Shown here: in pieces, positions 9,508 to 18,426 of the stretch | Position numbering within the stretch: position 1 is the stretch's first letter | Layout of the letters: the number at the start of each line of letters is the position of its first letter | Assembly (NCBI RefSeq): GCF_000203815.1 | Contig: NW_004457736.1 | Span: 930,001-994,000, forward strand | Origin: Cavenderia fasciculata | Taxonomy: Eukaryota; Evosea; Eumycetozoa; Acytosteliales; Cavenderiaceae | Reading direction: 5' to 3' | Length of the DNA stretch: 64,000 nucleotides | Translations under genes and position numbers: made by a program | Notes under the pieces: generated by a model | The model's input: the letters and a program-made list of their open reading frames with translations, nothing else | Told to the model about the DNA's origin: nothing | The model's database searches: none

Positions 9508-10380
9508 ATGTCAGGTTTCTCAGCAGAACAGAAAGAGTCACTCCAAAAGGAGTTTGTTGCACTACAGTCGGTCATGAGTGCAACACAACAAGCTAAGTTC
9601 GATGAGCTACACGCTGTTATTAACCGTCTCGTTGCCCAAGCCTCAGCACCTTCACCGGTTATAGCACCAGCGCCTGTTCCTGGTAAGCGTCTCAAATTAG
9701 GTGCTCCTCCTCCGTTCAACGGTGATGCCTCTTCCATGCGCCAATGGATCGCTGCCGTCGAAAACCAGTTCAACTATTACAAAACGCCGAACGACGAGAG
9801 GATCCCGTTCGCCAGATCTTTCTTGACAGGCCCTGCCTCGTCTTGGTTCATCTCAGTCGAGGCATCCATAAATTCTTGGGATGCGTTCAAGTCGGCTCTC
9901 AAGAACAGATTCTCCCCAGTCAACGCCGCCGATGTGGCGCGTGCCAAGCTATGGAAATTATCTCAAGATAAACTCAGCATACAAGAGTACACTAGCACGT
10001 TTGTAGAACTAGTTTCGAACTGCCCATCCATGTCGGAGGACGACCGTATCGACCGGTACCTCCATGGTCTCTCGACTGGTGTCAGGTCTATTTTCAATTT
10101 GCTCGGTGGTGAGTTCCGCCCAAAAACCTTTGACGACACCATCTCCGTTTGTTGCCGCATCGCCTCTGACCAACACCACTACGGTCAGAATGTCGCCCCA
10201 CCTTCCACGGTCGTTCCCATGGACATCTCGGCCATCTCGTTGTCTGGCCCCATAACTCCAGCCATCCACGATTATTGTAAGACACATCGACTGTGCTTCT
10301 TCTGCCGCTCGTCTGACAAGCACACTGCAATCGATTGCCCTCGTAAGTCAAAGAAAAAGAACCCATCGAATTTAAACTAG
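9508..10380 (+). CDS. gag: Gag-like protein of the Ty3/gypsy element
   Basis: The open frame from MSGFSAEQ gives 290 residues. Residues roughly 70-200 look like a retrotransposon Gag capsid domain (MRQWIAAVENQF, FLTGPASSWF, LSQDKLSIQEYTSTF). A Cys/His zinc-knuckle-like cluster (CFFC followed by H and C) lies near the C-terminus before a basic tail. Pol follows in another frame with almost no gap, the arrangement for which this family commonly uses frameshifting. It belongs to the mobile element and is not a host gene. Confidence 0.85.
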   Translation: MSGFSAEQKESLQKEFVALQSVMSATQQAKFDELHAVINRLVAQASAPSPVIAPAPVPGKRLKLGAPPPFNGDASSMRQWIAAVENQFNYYKTPNDERIPFARSFLTGPASSWFISVEASINSWDAFKSALKNRFSPVNAADVARAKLWKLSQDKLSIQEYTSTFVELVSNCPSMSEDDRIDRYLHGLSTGVRSIFNLLGGEFRPKTFDDTISVCCRIASDQHHYGQNVAPPSTVVPMDISAISLSGPITPAIHDYCKTHRLCFFCRSSDKHTAIDCPRKSKKKNPSNLN

Positions 10381-13300
10381 TGTCGTCCCCTGCTCCCTTT
10401 GTTGGGACGATCTCTCGATCAATAAAATGTATGTACGTCGATACATCCTTTTCATTATTTGATTCACCCTCTCTCATTGACAGCGGAGCAGCTGTCAATG
10501 TCATTTCCCCATCTATTTTAGGCCTCTACAACATTCCATATTCCAAGTCACTCATTCCCATCATGCTAGCTGATGGCTCCCACACCCATGTCAACGGTTC
10601 CATCTCGTTGGACATTAGCGTAATGGGACGTAGCGTCAACATGCCCTTTCTGATCTTGGAATCACCACACAAGATTATACTGGGCATGCCGTGGTTGCTG
10701 GCCACCAATCCATCTATCGATTGGACGGCTGGCACTTTGTCTTTCAAGGACCCGGCCACGGTCGCCACCCTCGCTGTACCGGTGCCACCTGTCACTTGCG
10801 CCCAGGCTGGATCTCGCCCTATATCGGTTACCTTACTTGACCACCCTATTGTTCACACCACCACTTCACCCTCTGCACATGTTACTCCTTCTATCCCTCC
10901 ACCCGTTTCACCTGTTGCACCATCTATACATGTTACTCCTTCTATCCCTCCACCCGTTTCACCTATTGCACCATCTATTGTTTCTCCTGTTTCACCACCC
11001 ATTGTTTCAACTGTTATTCCGCCTATTGTCTTGTCTGTCACACCACCTGTTACCTCGCCTATCATCCCCTCGTCGCCACTCGCACCACCCGTTCCACCCC
11101 CCATTCATGTCGTCGTCCAATCCGTCATTCCCGAATTGTCGGTCTCGGCCATTCAACGCCTCTTTGTGGACGACGATGTCGATGAATTCTTTATCGTCAA
11201 ACTGTATCCCTCCCCTTCTTCCAACTCTGGCCTGGCCCACGTCGCCAGCGTCTCGTCGGCAAACCCTCGGTTCGCCAAACTCCTCGCCGACTACCAAGAC
11301 GTTTTGGTAGACGCTTTACCAAACTACCTCGCTGACCACCGCTTGCACGACATGGAGATCGTCGAGGTGGATGGTGCCAAGCCAGTCTATCGCCGCAATA
11401 ATCACCTCTCATCGGAAGAGAATAACGTCATGTTCACCACTGTCGAGAAGGGTCTCGCATCTGGTCGGATCGCCCCGAGCAAGAGCCCGTACAACTCGGC
11501 TGTCCTCTTTGTTCGAAAGAAGGACGGCACTCTCCGTATGTGCGTGGATTTCCGCGCGCTAAACAAGCAGACGGTGGCCGACCGTTTCCCGTTACCAAGA
11601 ATCGACCAACTGATCGAGAAGATCGCAAAGGCCAAGATCTTTTCAAAGATCGACCTAAAGGACGGCTTCAATCAGATTCGTATTAAGGATGAGCATACCC
11701 ACAAAACAGCATTTAGTACTCCGTCTGGTCACTACGAGTACACTGTCATTCCTTTCGGGCTACGTAATGCTCCGTCCGCCTTTGTTCGTGCCATCAACGC
11801 GGCATTCGCTGACATTCTCGACACTTTTGTAATTATTTATATCGACGATATTCTTATCTTCTCAGAGAATGAAAACGACCACTACGAACACATCAAGCAA
11901 GTTCTCGACCGACTACGTTCTAACAAATTGTTCGCCAACAAAGCAAAGTCATCGTTTCTAGTGAAGGAGGTAGAGTTCCTCGGTCACCTTATCACTCCTG
12001 GGTACATCCGTCCCCTTGCAGATAAACTTGCCGCGGTCAAGGACTGGCCGACACCGTCTACCGTCACAGAACTACAAAGCTTCCTCGGGTTGTGTAATTA
12101 CTACCGTAATTTTATCGACCACTTTGCCGACCACGCGGCCCCGTTGTACGATGCCACCACGAAAAAGACGTTATCATGGAGCGACTCGCTGTCAGCCGCG
12201 TTTGGCAAGATCAAGTCGTTGCTTTGTGAGTGCACGTCCCTCTTCATTCCAGATATGGACGGCCCGTTCACCGTCACCACTGATGCGTCTGACTTTGGGA
12301 TCGGTGCTGTCCTCGAACAAGATGGTAGACCTGTAGCGTTTGAATCGCGCAAAATGACTAAAGCAGAGAGAGGTATGTCCACGCGTGACAAGGAGGCTTT
12401 GGCGGTATACCACTCATTCAAAAAGTGGCGCCATTACCTTGTGGGCAAGGACTTTATCCTTTTCTCTGATCACACTGCTATCAGTCGAATTGAAGATGCT
12501 GTTGGTACCGATGACAAGGTTGGTCGTTGGGCCCGGTTCATAGGTGAGTTTAGATATACATTCAAGCATAAGCCTGGTAAGCTCAATGTTGTGGCGGATG
12601 CTCTCTCGCGTCGCCCCGACTACAAAGAGGCGATATCATCACCGATAGTTGATCCACACTTTAACGATCGTATCAAGAAAGGATACAAATCAGATTTATT
12701 TTATTCAGATATTATTAATGGCAAAAGCCGTCTCCATTTTCATGTTTCTACAAACAAATTAGTTTATTTCACAGGTAACGATCATCGCAGGTTGTGCATT
12801 CCAAACGACCCGGATCTGAGAAAAGATATCATTCAAGCGGCTCACAATACTGGTCACCTCGGCGTCGACAAGACTTATTGGCACCTCTCTCAGTCGGTTT
12901 ACTGGCGTGGTATCTACGAGGACTGCAAGGAGTACGTGATTGCCTGTCAGTCTTGCCAGCGCAACAAGTCGCCGACGAGTGGTGCGTTGGGCAAACTTCA
13001 CCCTCTGCCAATCCCACATCGCCCTTTCCACACTGTCACACTTGACTTCATGGTAGATCTCCCACCAGCAAGAGGCACCGGCCATAATGCATTACTGACA
13101 ATTGTTGACAAGTTCTCTAAATTCGTAGTCTACATCCCTACTTTCGTCAACGCAACGGCAGAAGATACCGCCGTATTATTCTACGACCAATTCTATCTTC
13201 GCTATGGTCTGCCTTTGAATATAGTATCTGACAGGGATGCTAAATTTACTTCCAACTTTTGGGAAGCTCTATTTAAACTACTTGGTTCCAAACTATCATT

Positions 13301-14579
13301 CTCGTCCTCCTTTCACCCTCAAACTGACGGGCAGTCAGAGAGGATGAATCGGGTGACGAATGAAATGATGAGATCACACGTCAACTACAAGATGGACAAT
13401 TGGGTAGAATTGTTACCTACTCTTGCTTTTACATACAATACCACCATCCACTCCTCTTCCAACCATTCCCCTGCCCACCTCATTCATGGTTTTGAGCTTA
13501 TTAACCCCCTTCGCTTACTTTCTTCTAGTGACATCGACTCTGACACACCAGCCGTCAACGACTTTATCGATAACCGTATCATGTCTTGGAGACATGCCAC
13601 TCAATGTCTCGCCGAAGCCCAATCCAGCCAAAAGGAATACCATGACCGTGGTAAAGTTCAAGAGTCTCTCAACGTCGGTGATATGGTTCTACTAAACAGA
13701 AAGAATATCACTCTTGCCGCCGACTCGCGTCGACACAGTTGGAAATGGTACAACAAGTGGATAGGTCCATTCAAGGTTATCAGTGTCATAACCAACCACA
13801 ACGATGAGAAGTCAGCGTACAAGCTCGAGTTGCCCGATACTATGGCCATCCACCCTGTTTTCCATTCCTCTTTGTTGAAACCGTTCCACCACTCATCCCG
13901 TTTCAGCGACACCACGTATCAAGTATCCATCCCTACCTCTGGTCTCATCGAGGAACATCTCATAGAGGCCATTGTCGATTTCAGGTTGCATTACAACAAA
14001 CCACAATATCTCGTAAAGTGGACCGGTCTCGACAACTACAACAACCGCTGGTCTACTAGAGATCAAATACCGACACACATACTCGACGAGTTTGAACAGC
14101 TAAACCCTGAGCATGCGATGCACAACAGCACCAACAAGAAGAGTCCAACCGACGACTCTACAACCGACATACTTTCAAACGACACCACTTTAAACCTTAA
14201 CTCTACACCGAATGGTCACGTCGACTCTTCCGACTCCAACGTCACGGTTAACCTTGTTCCCTCTGTATTCAATACTACACAATCTCCAGTCATCACCGAG
14301 GCTCCAGACGCCACACCCAACCCCGTTCTTTCCAAACCATTGCCACCATCCATCCTGCTCCGGAGAATTCTCCAAAAACCAGTCTCTCCTTCCGCCACTG
14401 CTAAACCACCTTCTCCTGCCCCATCCATCACGGCCAAGGCTCACTCTCCCTCGCTAGCCAATACTCCAGCTTCGGGGAAGGACTTTAAAGTAGATAATAA
14501 TATAAGAAGGAATGAAGGAAGGCGTGGTACGCTGCATGCCTTTGGTGTAGCTAGTTATAATTGTATATCTATCGTGTAG
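10380..14579 (+). CDS. pol: Pol polyprotein of the Ty3/gypsy element
   Basis: A 1,399-codon open frame. In order it shows an aspartic protease (LIDSGAA), a Pro/Ser/Val-rich linker with short tandem repeats (10870-11100), reverse transcriptase (VDFRALNK, YIDDILIF), RNase H (TDASDFGIGA), an integrase zinc-binding region (H-H-C-C) and catalytic core (DFMVDLP, SDRDAKFTS, HPQTDGQSERMN). A chromodomain-like module (PQYLVKWTGLDNYNNRW) and a Pro-rich tail complete it. The frame runs into the 3' LTR before its stop. Codon use is richer in G/C than the surrounding host genes. Confidence 0.93.
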   Translation: MSSPAPFVGTISRSIKCMYVDTSFSLFDSPSLIDSGAAVNVISPSILGLYNIPYSKSLIPIMLADGSHTHVNGSISLDISVMGRSVNMPFLILESPHKIILGMPWLLATNPSIDWTAGTLSFKDPATVATLAVPVPPVTCAQAGSRPISVTLLDHPIVHTTTSPSAHVTPSIPPPVSPVAPSIHVTPSIPPPVSPIAPSIVSPVSPPIVSTVIPPIVLSVTPPVTSPIIPSSPLAPPVPPPIHVVVQSVIPELSVSAIQRLFVDDDVDEFFIVKLYPSPSSNSGLAHVASVSSANPRFAKLLADYQDVLVDALPNYLADHRLHDMEIVEVDGAKPVYRRNNHLSSEENNVMFTTVEKGLASGRIAPSKSPYNSAVLFVRKKDGTLRMCVDFRALNKQTVADRFPLPRIDQLIEKIAKAKIFSKIDLKDGFNQIRIKDEHTHKTAFSTPSGHYEYTVIPFGLRNAPSAFVRAINAAFADILDTFVIIYIDDILIFSENENDHYEHIKQVLDRLRSNKLFANKAKSSFLVKEVEFLGHLITPGYIRPLADKLAAVKDWPTPSTVTELQSFLGLCNYYRNFIDHFADHAAPLYDATTKKTLSWSDSLSAAFGKIKSLLCECTSLFIPDMDGPFTVTTDASDFGIGAVLEQDGRPVAFESRKMTKAERGMSTRDKEALAVYHSFKKWRHYLVGKDFILFSDHTAISRIEDAVGTDDKVGRWARFIGEFRYTFKHKPGKLNVVADALSRRPDYKEAISSPIVDPHFNDRIKKGYKSDLFYSDIINGKSRLHFHVSTNKLVYFTGNDHRRLCIPNDPDLRKDIIQAAHNTGHLGVDKTYWHLSQSVYWRGIYEDCKEYVIACQSCQRNKSPTSGALGKLHPLPIPHRPFHTVTLDFMVDLPPARGTGHNALLTIVDKFSKFVVYIPTFVNATAEDTAVLFYDQFYLRYGLPLNIVSDRDAKFTSNFWEALFKLLGSKLSFSSSFHPQTDGQSERMNRVTNEMMRSHVNYKMDNWVELLPTLAFTYNTTIHSSSNHSPAHLIHGFELINPLRLLSSSDIDSDTPAVNDFIDNRIMSWRHATQCLAEAQSSQKEYHDRGKVQESLNVGDMVLLNRKNITLAADSRRHSWKWYNKWIGPFKVISVITNHNDEKSAYKLELPDTMAIHPVFHSSLLKPFHHSSRFSDTTYQVSIPTSGLIEEHLIEAIVDFRLHYNKPQYLVKWTGLDNYNNRWSTRDQIPTHILDEFEQLNPEHAMHNSTNKKSPTDDSTTDILSNDTTLNLNSTPNGHVDSSDSNVTVNLVPSVFNTTQSPVITEAPDATPNPVLSKPLPPSILLRRILQKPVSPSATAKPPSPAPSITAKAHSPSLANTPASGKDFKVDNNIRRNEGRRGTLHAFGVASYNCISIV

Positions 14580-14688
14580 AGTCTTGTTCAGTCTAGTTTA
14601 TTGTATCTTGTCAGTTATCTAGTTATCTTGTTTATCATCATTGTCATTATTAGCAGTAGATATTATATACACCATACACAATATTACA
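14501..14688 (+). repeat. 3' LTR of the Ty3/gypsy element
   Basis: This 188-base copy shares its two ends with the 5' LTR and is followed directly by the target-site repeat GTCAA. The end of the pol frame lies inside it. Confidence 0.88.
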
Positions 14689-14721
14689 GTCAAGGTATTT
14701 TTATTTATTTTTTTGATGGGT

Positions 14722-14979
14722 TTGGAAGACGTAGGTGTTTTATAGATGAGGATTTAATGGATTTCGATGGCGAATGGATAGAAATGTAGCCACAGATGTG
14801 TAGTACACATAGATAATAGCGGCAAAGCGAAAAAAATAATCCTGTGGCCGAAAACAATAAAAAGTTGAGGCCCCATCGAGGTTCGAACTCGAGACCCCTT
14901 TCCTTACTAGGGAAGTACAATAACCACTATGCTATGGGGCCTTGCTTTTTTGATGCGAAAATATATCCATCCCCCTATT
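14722..14979 (-). repeat. Duplicated tRNA-Thr unit, copy 1
   Basis: The tRNA-Thr gene and flanks on both sides match the region 27455-27712 in opposite orientation. The match includes about 40 bases upstream (TATAAATAGGGGGATG and GCATCAAAAAAGCAAGG) and about 140 bases downstream (TTCGGCCACAGGAT-like, CATCTGTGGCTACATTTC, CCATCGAAATCCATTAAAT). Upstream TATAAAT- and downstream-element conservation suggests functional parts of the tRNA gene unit. Confidence 0.8.
14868..14941 (-). tRNA. tRNA-Thr (anticodon AGU), variant copy
   Basis: The cloverleaf has acceptor strands GGCCCCA and TGGGGCC, a short D arm, and anticodon arm CTTCC-CTAGTAA-GGAA giving AGU. The T arm is TCGAG TTCGAAC CTCGA, with GGTTCGAACC-type B box on the gene strand. 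It is 74 bases, one longer than the copy at 27499-27571. An extra A after GGAA either lengthens the variable loop or replaces the last anticodon-stem pair. Otherwise the two are identical. This copy may therefore be less functional. Confidence 0.88.
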
Positions 14980-15108
14980 TATACTGCTCCTCACAATAAT
15001 CGACATTCGTGATGGTCCTTTCATCGTATAATAATAGGTAACAAGTTCTCTTAATGGTGCTGTCTCTGATGTAATATCACGATGTCAATTATTGTGAGGA
15101 GCAGTATA
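14980..15108. mobile_element. MITE-like element with 33-base terminal inverted repeats
   Basis: The left end starts TATACTGCTCCTCACAATAA and the right end is its near-perfect inverse (TTATTGTGAGGAGCAGTATA). The arms are about 33-34 bases with few mismatches around an AT-rich centre of roughly 60 bases. The ends carry TA, so a TA target duplication of the mariner/Tc type is possible. There is no coding capacity. It lies 38 bases upstream of the tRNA-Thr gene and is absent from the second tRNA-Thr unit, so it inserted after that duplication or was lost from the other copy. Confidence 0.7.
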
Positions 15109-15204
15109 ATTAGCTTGTTATGTGACTTTATTGTTGAATCAACCTGTTTCCATTACTTGGTGTGTATGTGTAGACATCTCGGAACTGCCACAAGACATCG
15201 ACTG

Positions 15205-15392
15205 CACCACACTTCCTCTTACGGCAGTTGACAGCACGTGGGTGGAGTCTGGCGTAACACCTGATGATAGCAATGATTTTCATTATTTCGTTTTAATAAG
15301 AATCGGTCGTTTGTTTGTGTGTTTATGATACATACTTTCTGCAAATCATCTTGTCGCACTTGTATTTACGGGCGAGGAGAACGGGATGGAAG
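15205..15392 (-). pseudogene. Ubiquitin-L40 gene fragment
   Basis: On the minus strand this copies the end of exon 1 ([11 protein letters not shown]), the intron with its GTATG donor, and the start of exon 2 ([13 protein letters not shown]) of the intact gene at 18564-19049. The whole ubiquitin part is missing, and the intron is shortened relative to the intact gene. Retention of the intron shows a DNA-level duplication. It cannot encode a functional protein. Confidence 0.85.
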
Positions 15393-15439
15393 GTATGTTC
15401 TATGTGGCGTGATCTAGAAAGTGAATCACTTGATCTAGA

Positions 15440-16260
15440 TGATTTGGCAGAGTATCACTATAGATTGAATCCAAGTTGAGTAGAGGAGCAGACTTTTGCA
15501 ATATTGGATCGTTCTTGCAGACGACAATATACTTGATTCTCTTGTACATGATGAAATATAGCTTCTGTCTTGATAGAGAGATTGTGTGACAGAGTTCCTT
15601 GAAACCGGTAGGAGGGAACCATTGAGCAGCTCCAACGCACCAGACATGTGCGAGGTATTCTTGACCCTGGTGAGTGCCATCTATCTATTTATCACCGAGG
15701 GTCTCCCTCTCTCTCTCTCTCTCTCAGAGACGCTGTTGATTAAGTAGGTCAGTCACCGGTGACGATTTCGGTCATTGATGAAATCCACTTGTCACTACTC
15801 CAACGTCCAATCGATATCCCCTGCTTTGATTTTCTGTTCTGTTGGTGTATCAGCAGTGGTAGTAGTAGATGTGGATAAAGTAGATGTTGGAGTGGTAACT
15901 GTTGATGACTGGCTCGATGTTGGAGTTGTGACAGTTGGTGATCGGTTTGGAGTAGTGACAATTGGTGATCGACTTTTATCACGTCGGCCACTTGAATATC
16001 TTGATCTTGATCGGCTTCTATCACTTTGATCACTTGAGTACATGGATCTTGGTGGACCTCTGTATCGGCCACTCGATAGACTTTTATCTCTTTTGATTGG
16101 TTTGGATACCTGTACAATTGGTAAGGGCTGGGGGACCGAGAGGATGATGGGGTGTATGACCTACAGTACGATCGAGAGTATGATCTATGGCGGCGTGATC
16201 TAGAACGTGATCTAGGTCGGTGTGATCTAGCAGGTGATCTAGAGGATCTGGCGGTGGTAT
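15440..16260 (-). pseudogene. Arg/Ser-rich gene fragment block A
   Basis: Minus-strand frames show broken stretches such as SRSRSRYSSGRRDKSRSP, then Thr/Pro repeats (VTTPNRSPTVTTPTS) and a piece reading RQKLYFIMYKRIKYIVVC in other copies. No frame stays open across the block. Stops and shifts interrupt it, and a (CT)n tract at about 15711-15725 lies in the middle. The parent may be an SR-type or other Ser/Arg/Thr-rich protein not present intact in this window; I cannot name it. Block B repeats the same landmarks in the same order. Confidence 0.5.
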
Positions 16261-16261
16261 A

Positions 16262-16910
16262 ACTACGGATTGAATCCAGCTGAGAAGAGGAGCAGACTTT
16301 TGCAATATTGGATCATTCCTGCAGACGACAATATACTTGATTCTCTTGTACATGATGAAATATAGCTTCTGTCTTGATAGAGAGATTGTGTGACAGAGTT
16401 CCTTGAGCCGGTAGATAGGATGAACCAACTCGCTTTAGTACCTTGGTAGCTCCAACGCATCAGACATGTGCGAGGTATTCTTGACCCTGGTGAGTGCCCA
16501 TCTTATAATCTTCGAGGGTGTCTCTCTCTCTCTCTCTCTCTCTCTCAGAGACGCTGTTGATTAAGTAGGTCAGTCAACGGTGATGATTTTGTCTATTGAT
16601 GAAATCCACTTGTCACTACCCAACGCCCAATCGATCATCAACATGTAGATAACTGGGATCCAATCGAGTGTGGCAATCCTCTGCCGATTGATTTCTGTTG
16701 GTGTATCAGTTGTGGTAGTGGAGGTAGATGACCGTTGGTCTGTTGATGGAGTGGTGACAGTTGATGATCGGTTGGATGATGGAGGAGTGACAATTGGTCT
16801 GTTAAGGAATTGGTGATCGACCTCTGTATCAGCCTCTCGATAGACCTCTATCTCGTCAGCCACTTGTATAATTGGATCTTGATCGGCTGCTATCTCTTTG
16901 GCCACTCCTA
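16262..16910 (-). pseudogene. Arg/Ser-rich gene fragment block B (tandem of A)
   Basis: This block repeats block A: the 16273-16407 stretch matches 15467-15608 (shared GAGGAGCAGACTTTTGCAAT and CTTGTACATGATGAAATATA). The 16448-16635 stretch matches 15630-15800, including a longer (CT)n run at 16531-16553. The Thr/Pro repeat (STVTTPSTDQRSSTST) is present but differs. A tandem duplication of roughly 800 bases followed by decay explains this best. Confidence 0.5.
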
Positions 16911-17130
16911 TGTCATAATACTATCACTTGTTGATCGGTTTAATAGGGAGTATGATCTATGGCGGCGAGATCTAGAACGTGATCTAGAGGATCTACCCAG
17001 TTGAGCAGACTTTTGCATTAATGGATCGTTCTTGCAGACGACAGCATACTTGATTCTCTTGTACATGATGAAATGTAGCTTCTGTCGTGACGGATCTATT
17101 CCATTGGAATTCTGACACTTGTACAACCTC
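16911..17130 (-). pseudogene. Arg/Ser-rich gene fragment block C
   Basis: A third partial copy. On the minus strand it reads RQKLHFIMYKRIKYAVVCKN and then an SR-type tail (GRSSRSRSRSRRHRSYS) in one frame, the cleanest version of this join in the window. It shares the CTTGTACATGATGAAATGTA landmark with blocks A and B. It suggests the parent protein had this basic hydrophobic segment directly before an Arg/Ser domain. Confidence 0.5.
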
Positions 17131-17880
17131 GCTGTGAATCCATTACCTCTCTAGTCTTTTTATCTGTATTGTTTGTAGCTACAAAGTAGAGAGAAAGAGA
17201 GAGAAGGGGAGAGAAAATAGAAAGAAGAAAGTAGAGATTGGTTAGTACCAGTGTGACAGTATTGTAGTAGCTTTTCTCTAGCTCGCTGGTTTAATTAGAA
17301 TCATTACTATTATATTTAGCTAAACATTGGAAATAGGATCAATGGTCAAGGTTGATAGTTGATGTGGAAAGAGAGACTTTTGATTTTATTTTTGCTCTAA
17401 TTTCATTTCATTTTGTTTGTCATCGTTCTCGCTGTGAGACATTTCTTTCATGGTTCAAGAGATAATTTAGCGAATCGCAGAGATAATAGAGATAACGAGG
17501 AGAGAGTGCCTCCATGGAAGAGGAGAGGTGTACCTATCTTGGATAGGAGAGGAGAGGGGGGCACCTCTCTTGAATGGGATAGGAGAGTAGAGGGGGGTAC
17601 CTCTCTTGGCTTGGGGGAGGAGAGAGAGGTGCCTCTGTTGGCTTGGGAGTGCCTCTCATTGTAGGGCACAGTCCAGGGAGGACCCATCTTCTTCATCTAG
17701 AGTGTCCTTTAAGAATCGAGCATGAGTGGGATAGATTGATAGATAGAGGGACGGGAGTGGAATTGGATAGAGTGGGACGACAGATGAATTCGAGAGTGGA
17801 ATTCATCCTCATTCCGTATTCAGCATTTCAGTGTGTCTCTTTGTCACCACTGGTTTTTAGATACACCGTTGGGTAAGATC
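17131..17880. other. Region with purine-rich and minisatellite sequence
   Basis: No gene is visible. Purine-rich DNA (GAGAGAAAGAGAGAGAAGGGG near 17195) is followed by AT-rich sequence and then a G-rich minisatellite at about 17495-17655, listed separately. Confidence 0.4.
17495..17655. repeat. Imperfect G-rich minisatellite, units of about 40 bases
   Basis: Three to four degenerate units share GAGAGGGGGG, ACCTCTCTTG and a GGCTTGGG or GAATGGG spacer. Each unit contains GAGAGG and CCTCTC, so single units can fold back as hairpins. On either strand the units give low-complexity frames, which I do not call genes. Confidence 0.6.
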
Positions 17881-17883
17881 ACT

Positions 17884-18060
17884 TTAGTTTGATCTTGGCG
17901 GACCTCTGTATCGGCCACTCGATAGACTTTTATCTCTTTGACCACTTGATTGGTTTGGATACCTGTACAATTGGTAAGGGCTGGGGGACCGAGTATGATG
18001 GGGTGTATGATCTACAGTATGATCTAGAAGAGAAAGCATGTATGGCTTGGTTAGGACCTG
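17884..18060 (-). pseudogene. Arg/Ser-rich gene fragment block D
   Basis: This is similar to 16045-16170 of block A (shared GGACCTCTGTATCGGCCACT, GGTTTGGATACCTGTACAAT and GTAAGGGCTGGGGGACCGAG). On the minus strand one frame reads SPSPYQLYRYPNQ and SGRYRGPPRS. It is joined at about 18100 directly to the secreted-protein fragment, so the junction is a rearrangement point. Confidence 0.5.
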
Positions 18061-18104
18061 TACGACATAGTAGCATTTTCTTTTGTGTGACAGAGTTACT
18101 CGGA

Positions 18105-18426
18105 ACAGATAGACAGTGTCACAGACCATTGGAGTAGCCATATTACAGTATGGATTGATCCAAGCTTGGACACCACCATTCAACTTGAGTTGATGTTGCA
18201 TGACCATTGATCCTTCTGGTTTATAAGAGATCACCAATGTAGCAATGTTTGATATTACCCAACAGTACCACCATCCATGACGATGATAAAGATAGATGTA
18301 CATACTTTGAGCATTTACAAATACAAAAGCAAAACAAAAAAATAATGGCTAAAGTGATTGTTAATTTCGACATTGTTGGAAAGGTTTGTAGTTTTGAAAT
18401 TGGTATTTGAATTGATGGTTGAAATG
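18105..18426 (-). pseudogene. Broken copy of the small secreted-protein gene
   Basis: On the minus strand this copies the gene at 7485-7883: the 5' flank and ATG, most of the signal peptide, the start of the intron (GTATGTACATC), and the middle of exon 2 (LVISYKPEGS, GGVQAWINPYCNMATPMVC). An extra T in the signal-peptide coding run shifts the frame. Most of the intron is replaced by unrelated sequence, and a segment after PMVC is deleted between CTGT words. It is a dead DNA-level copy. Confidence 0.82.

Larger units (their letters stand above)
9106..14688 (+). mobile_element. Ty3/gypsy LTR retrotransposon with chromodomain, looks whole
   Basis: LTRs at 9106-9417 and 14501-14688 flank two long open frames (gag and pol). 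The 5-base direct repeat GTCAA lies outside both LTRs (9101-9105 and 14689-14693) and fits a target-site duplication. The LTRs start TATAAG and end ATTACA; they differ in length but their shared parts are nearly identical, which points to a fairly young insertion. Domain order in pol (protease, reverse transcriptase, RNase H, integrase, chromodomain) places it with Ty3/gypsy chromoviruses, close in kind to dictyostelid skipper and DGLT elements. It lies about 175 bases downstream of the tRNA-Thr gene at 14868-14941. Both coding frames are long and uninterrupted. Confidence 0.93.

Noticed and set aside
10837-14457. Many shadow frames inside the retroelement pol
   Set aside because: All overlap a 1,399-codon frame with protease, RT, RNase H, integrase and chromodomain signatures; the shadows are Pro/Arg/Ser-rich artefacts.
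15749-16905. Open frames of 80-120 codons in the Arg/Ser-rich blocks taken as genes
   Set aside because: Each switches between meaningful and meaningless frames, starts without upstream signals and repeats between decayed blocks. They are treated as pseudogene fragments.
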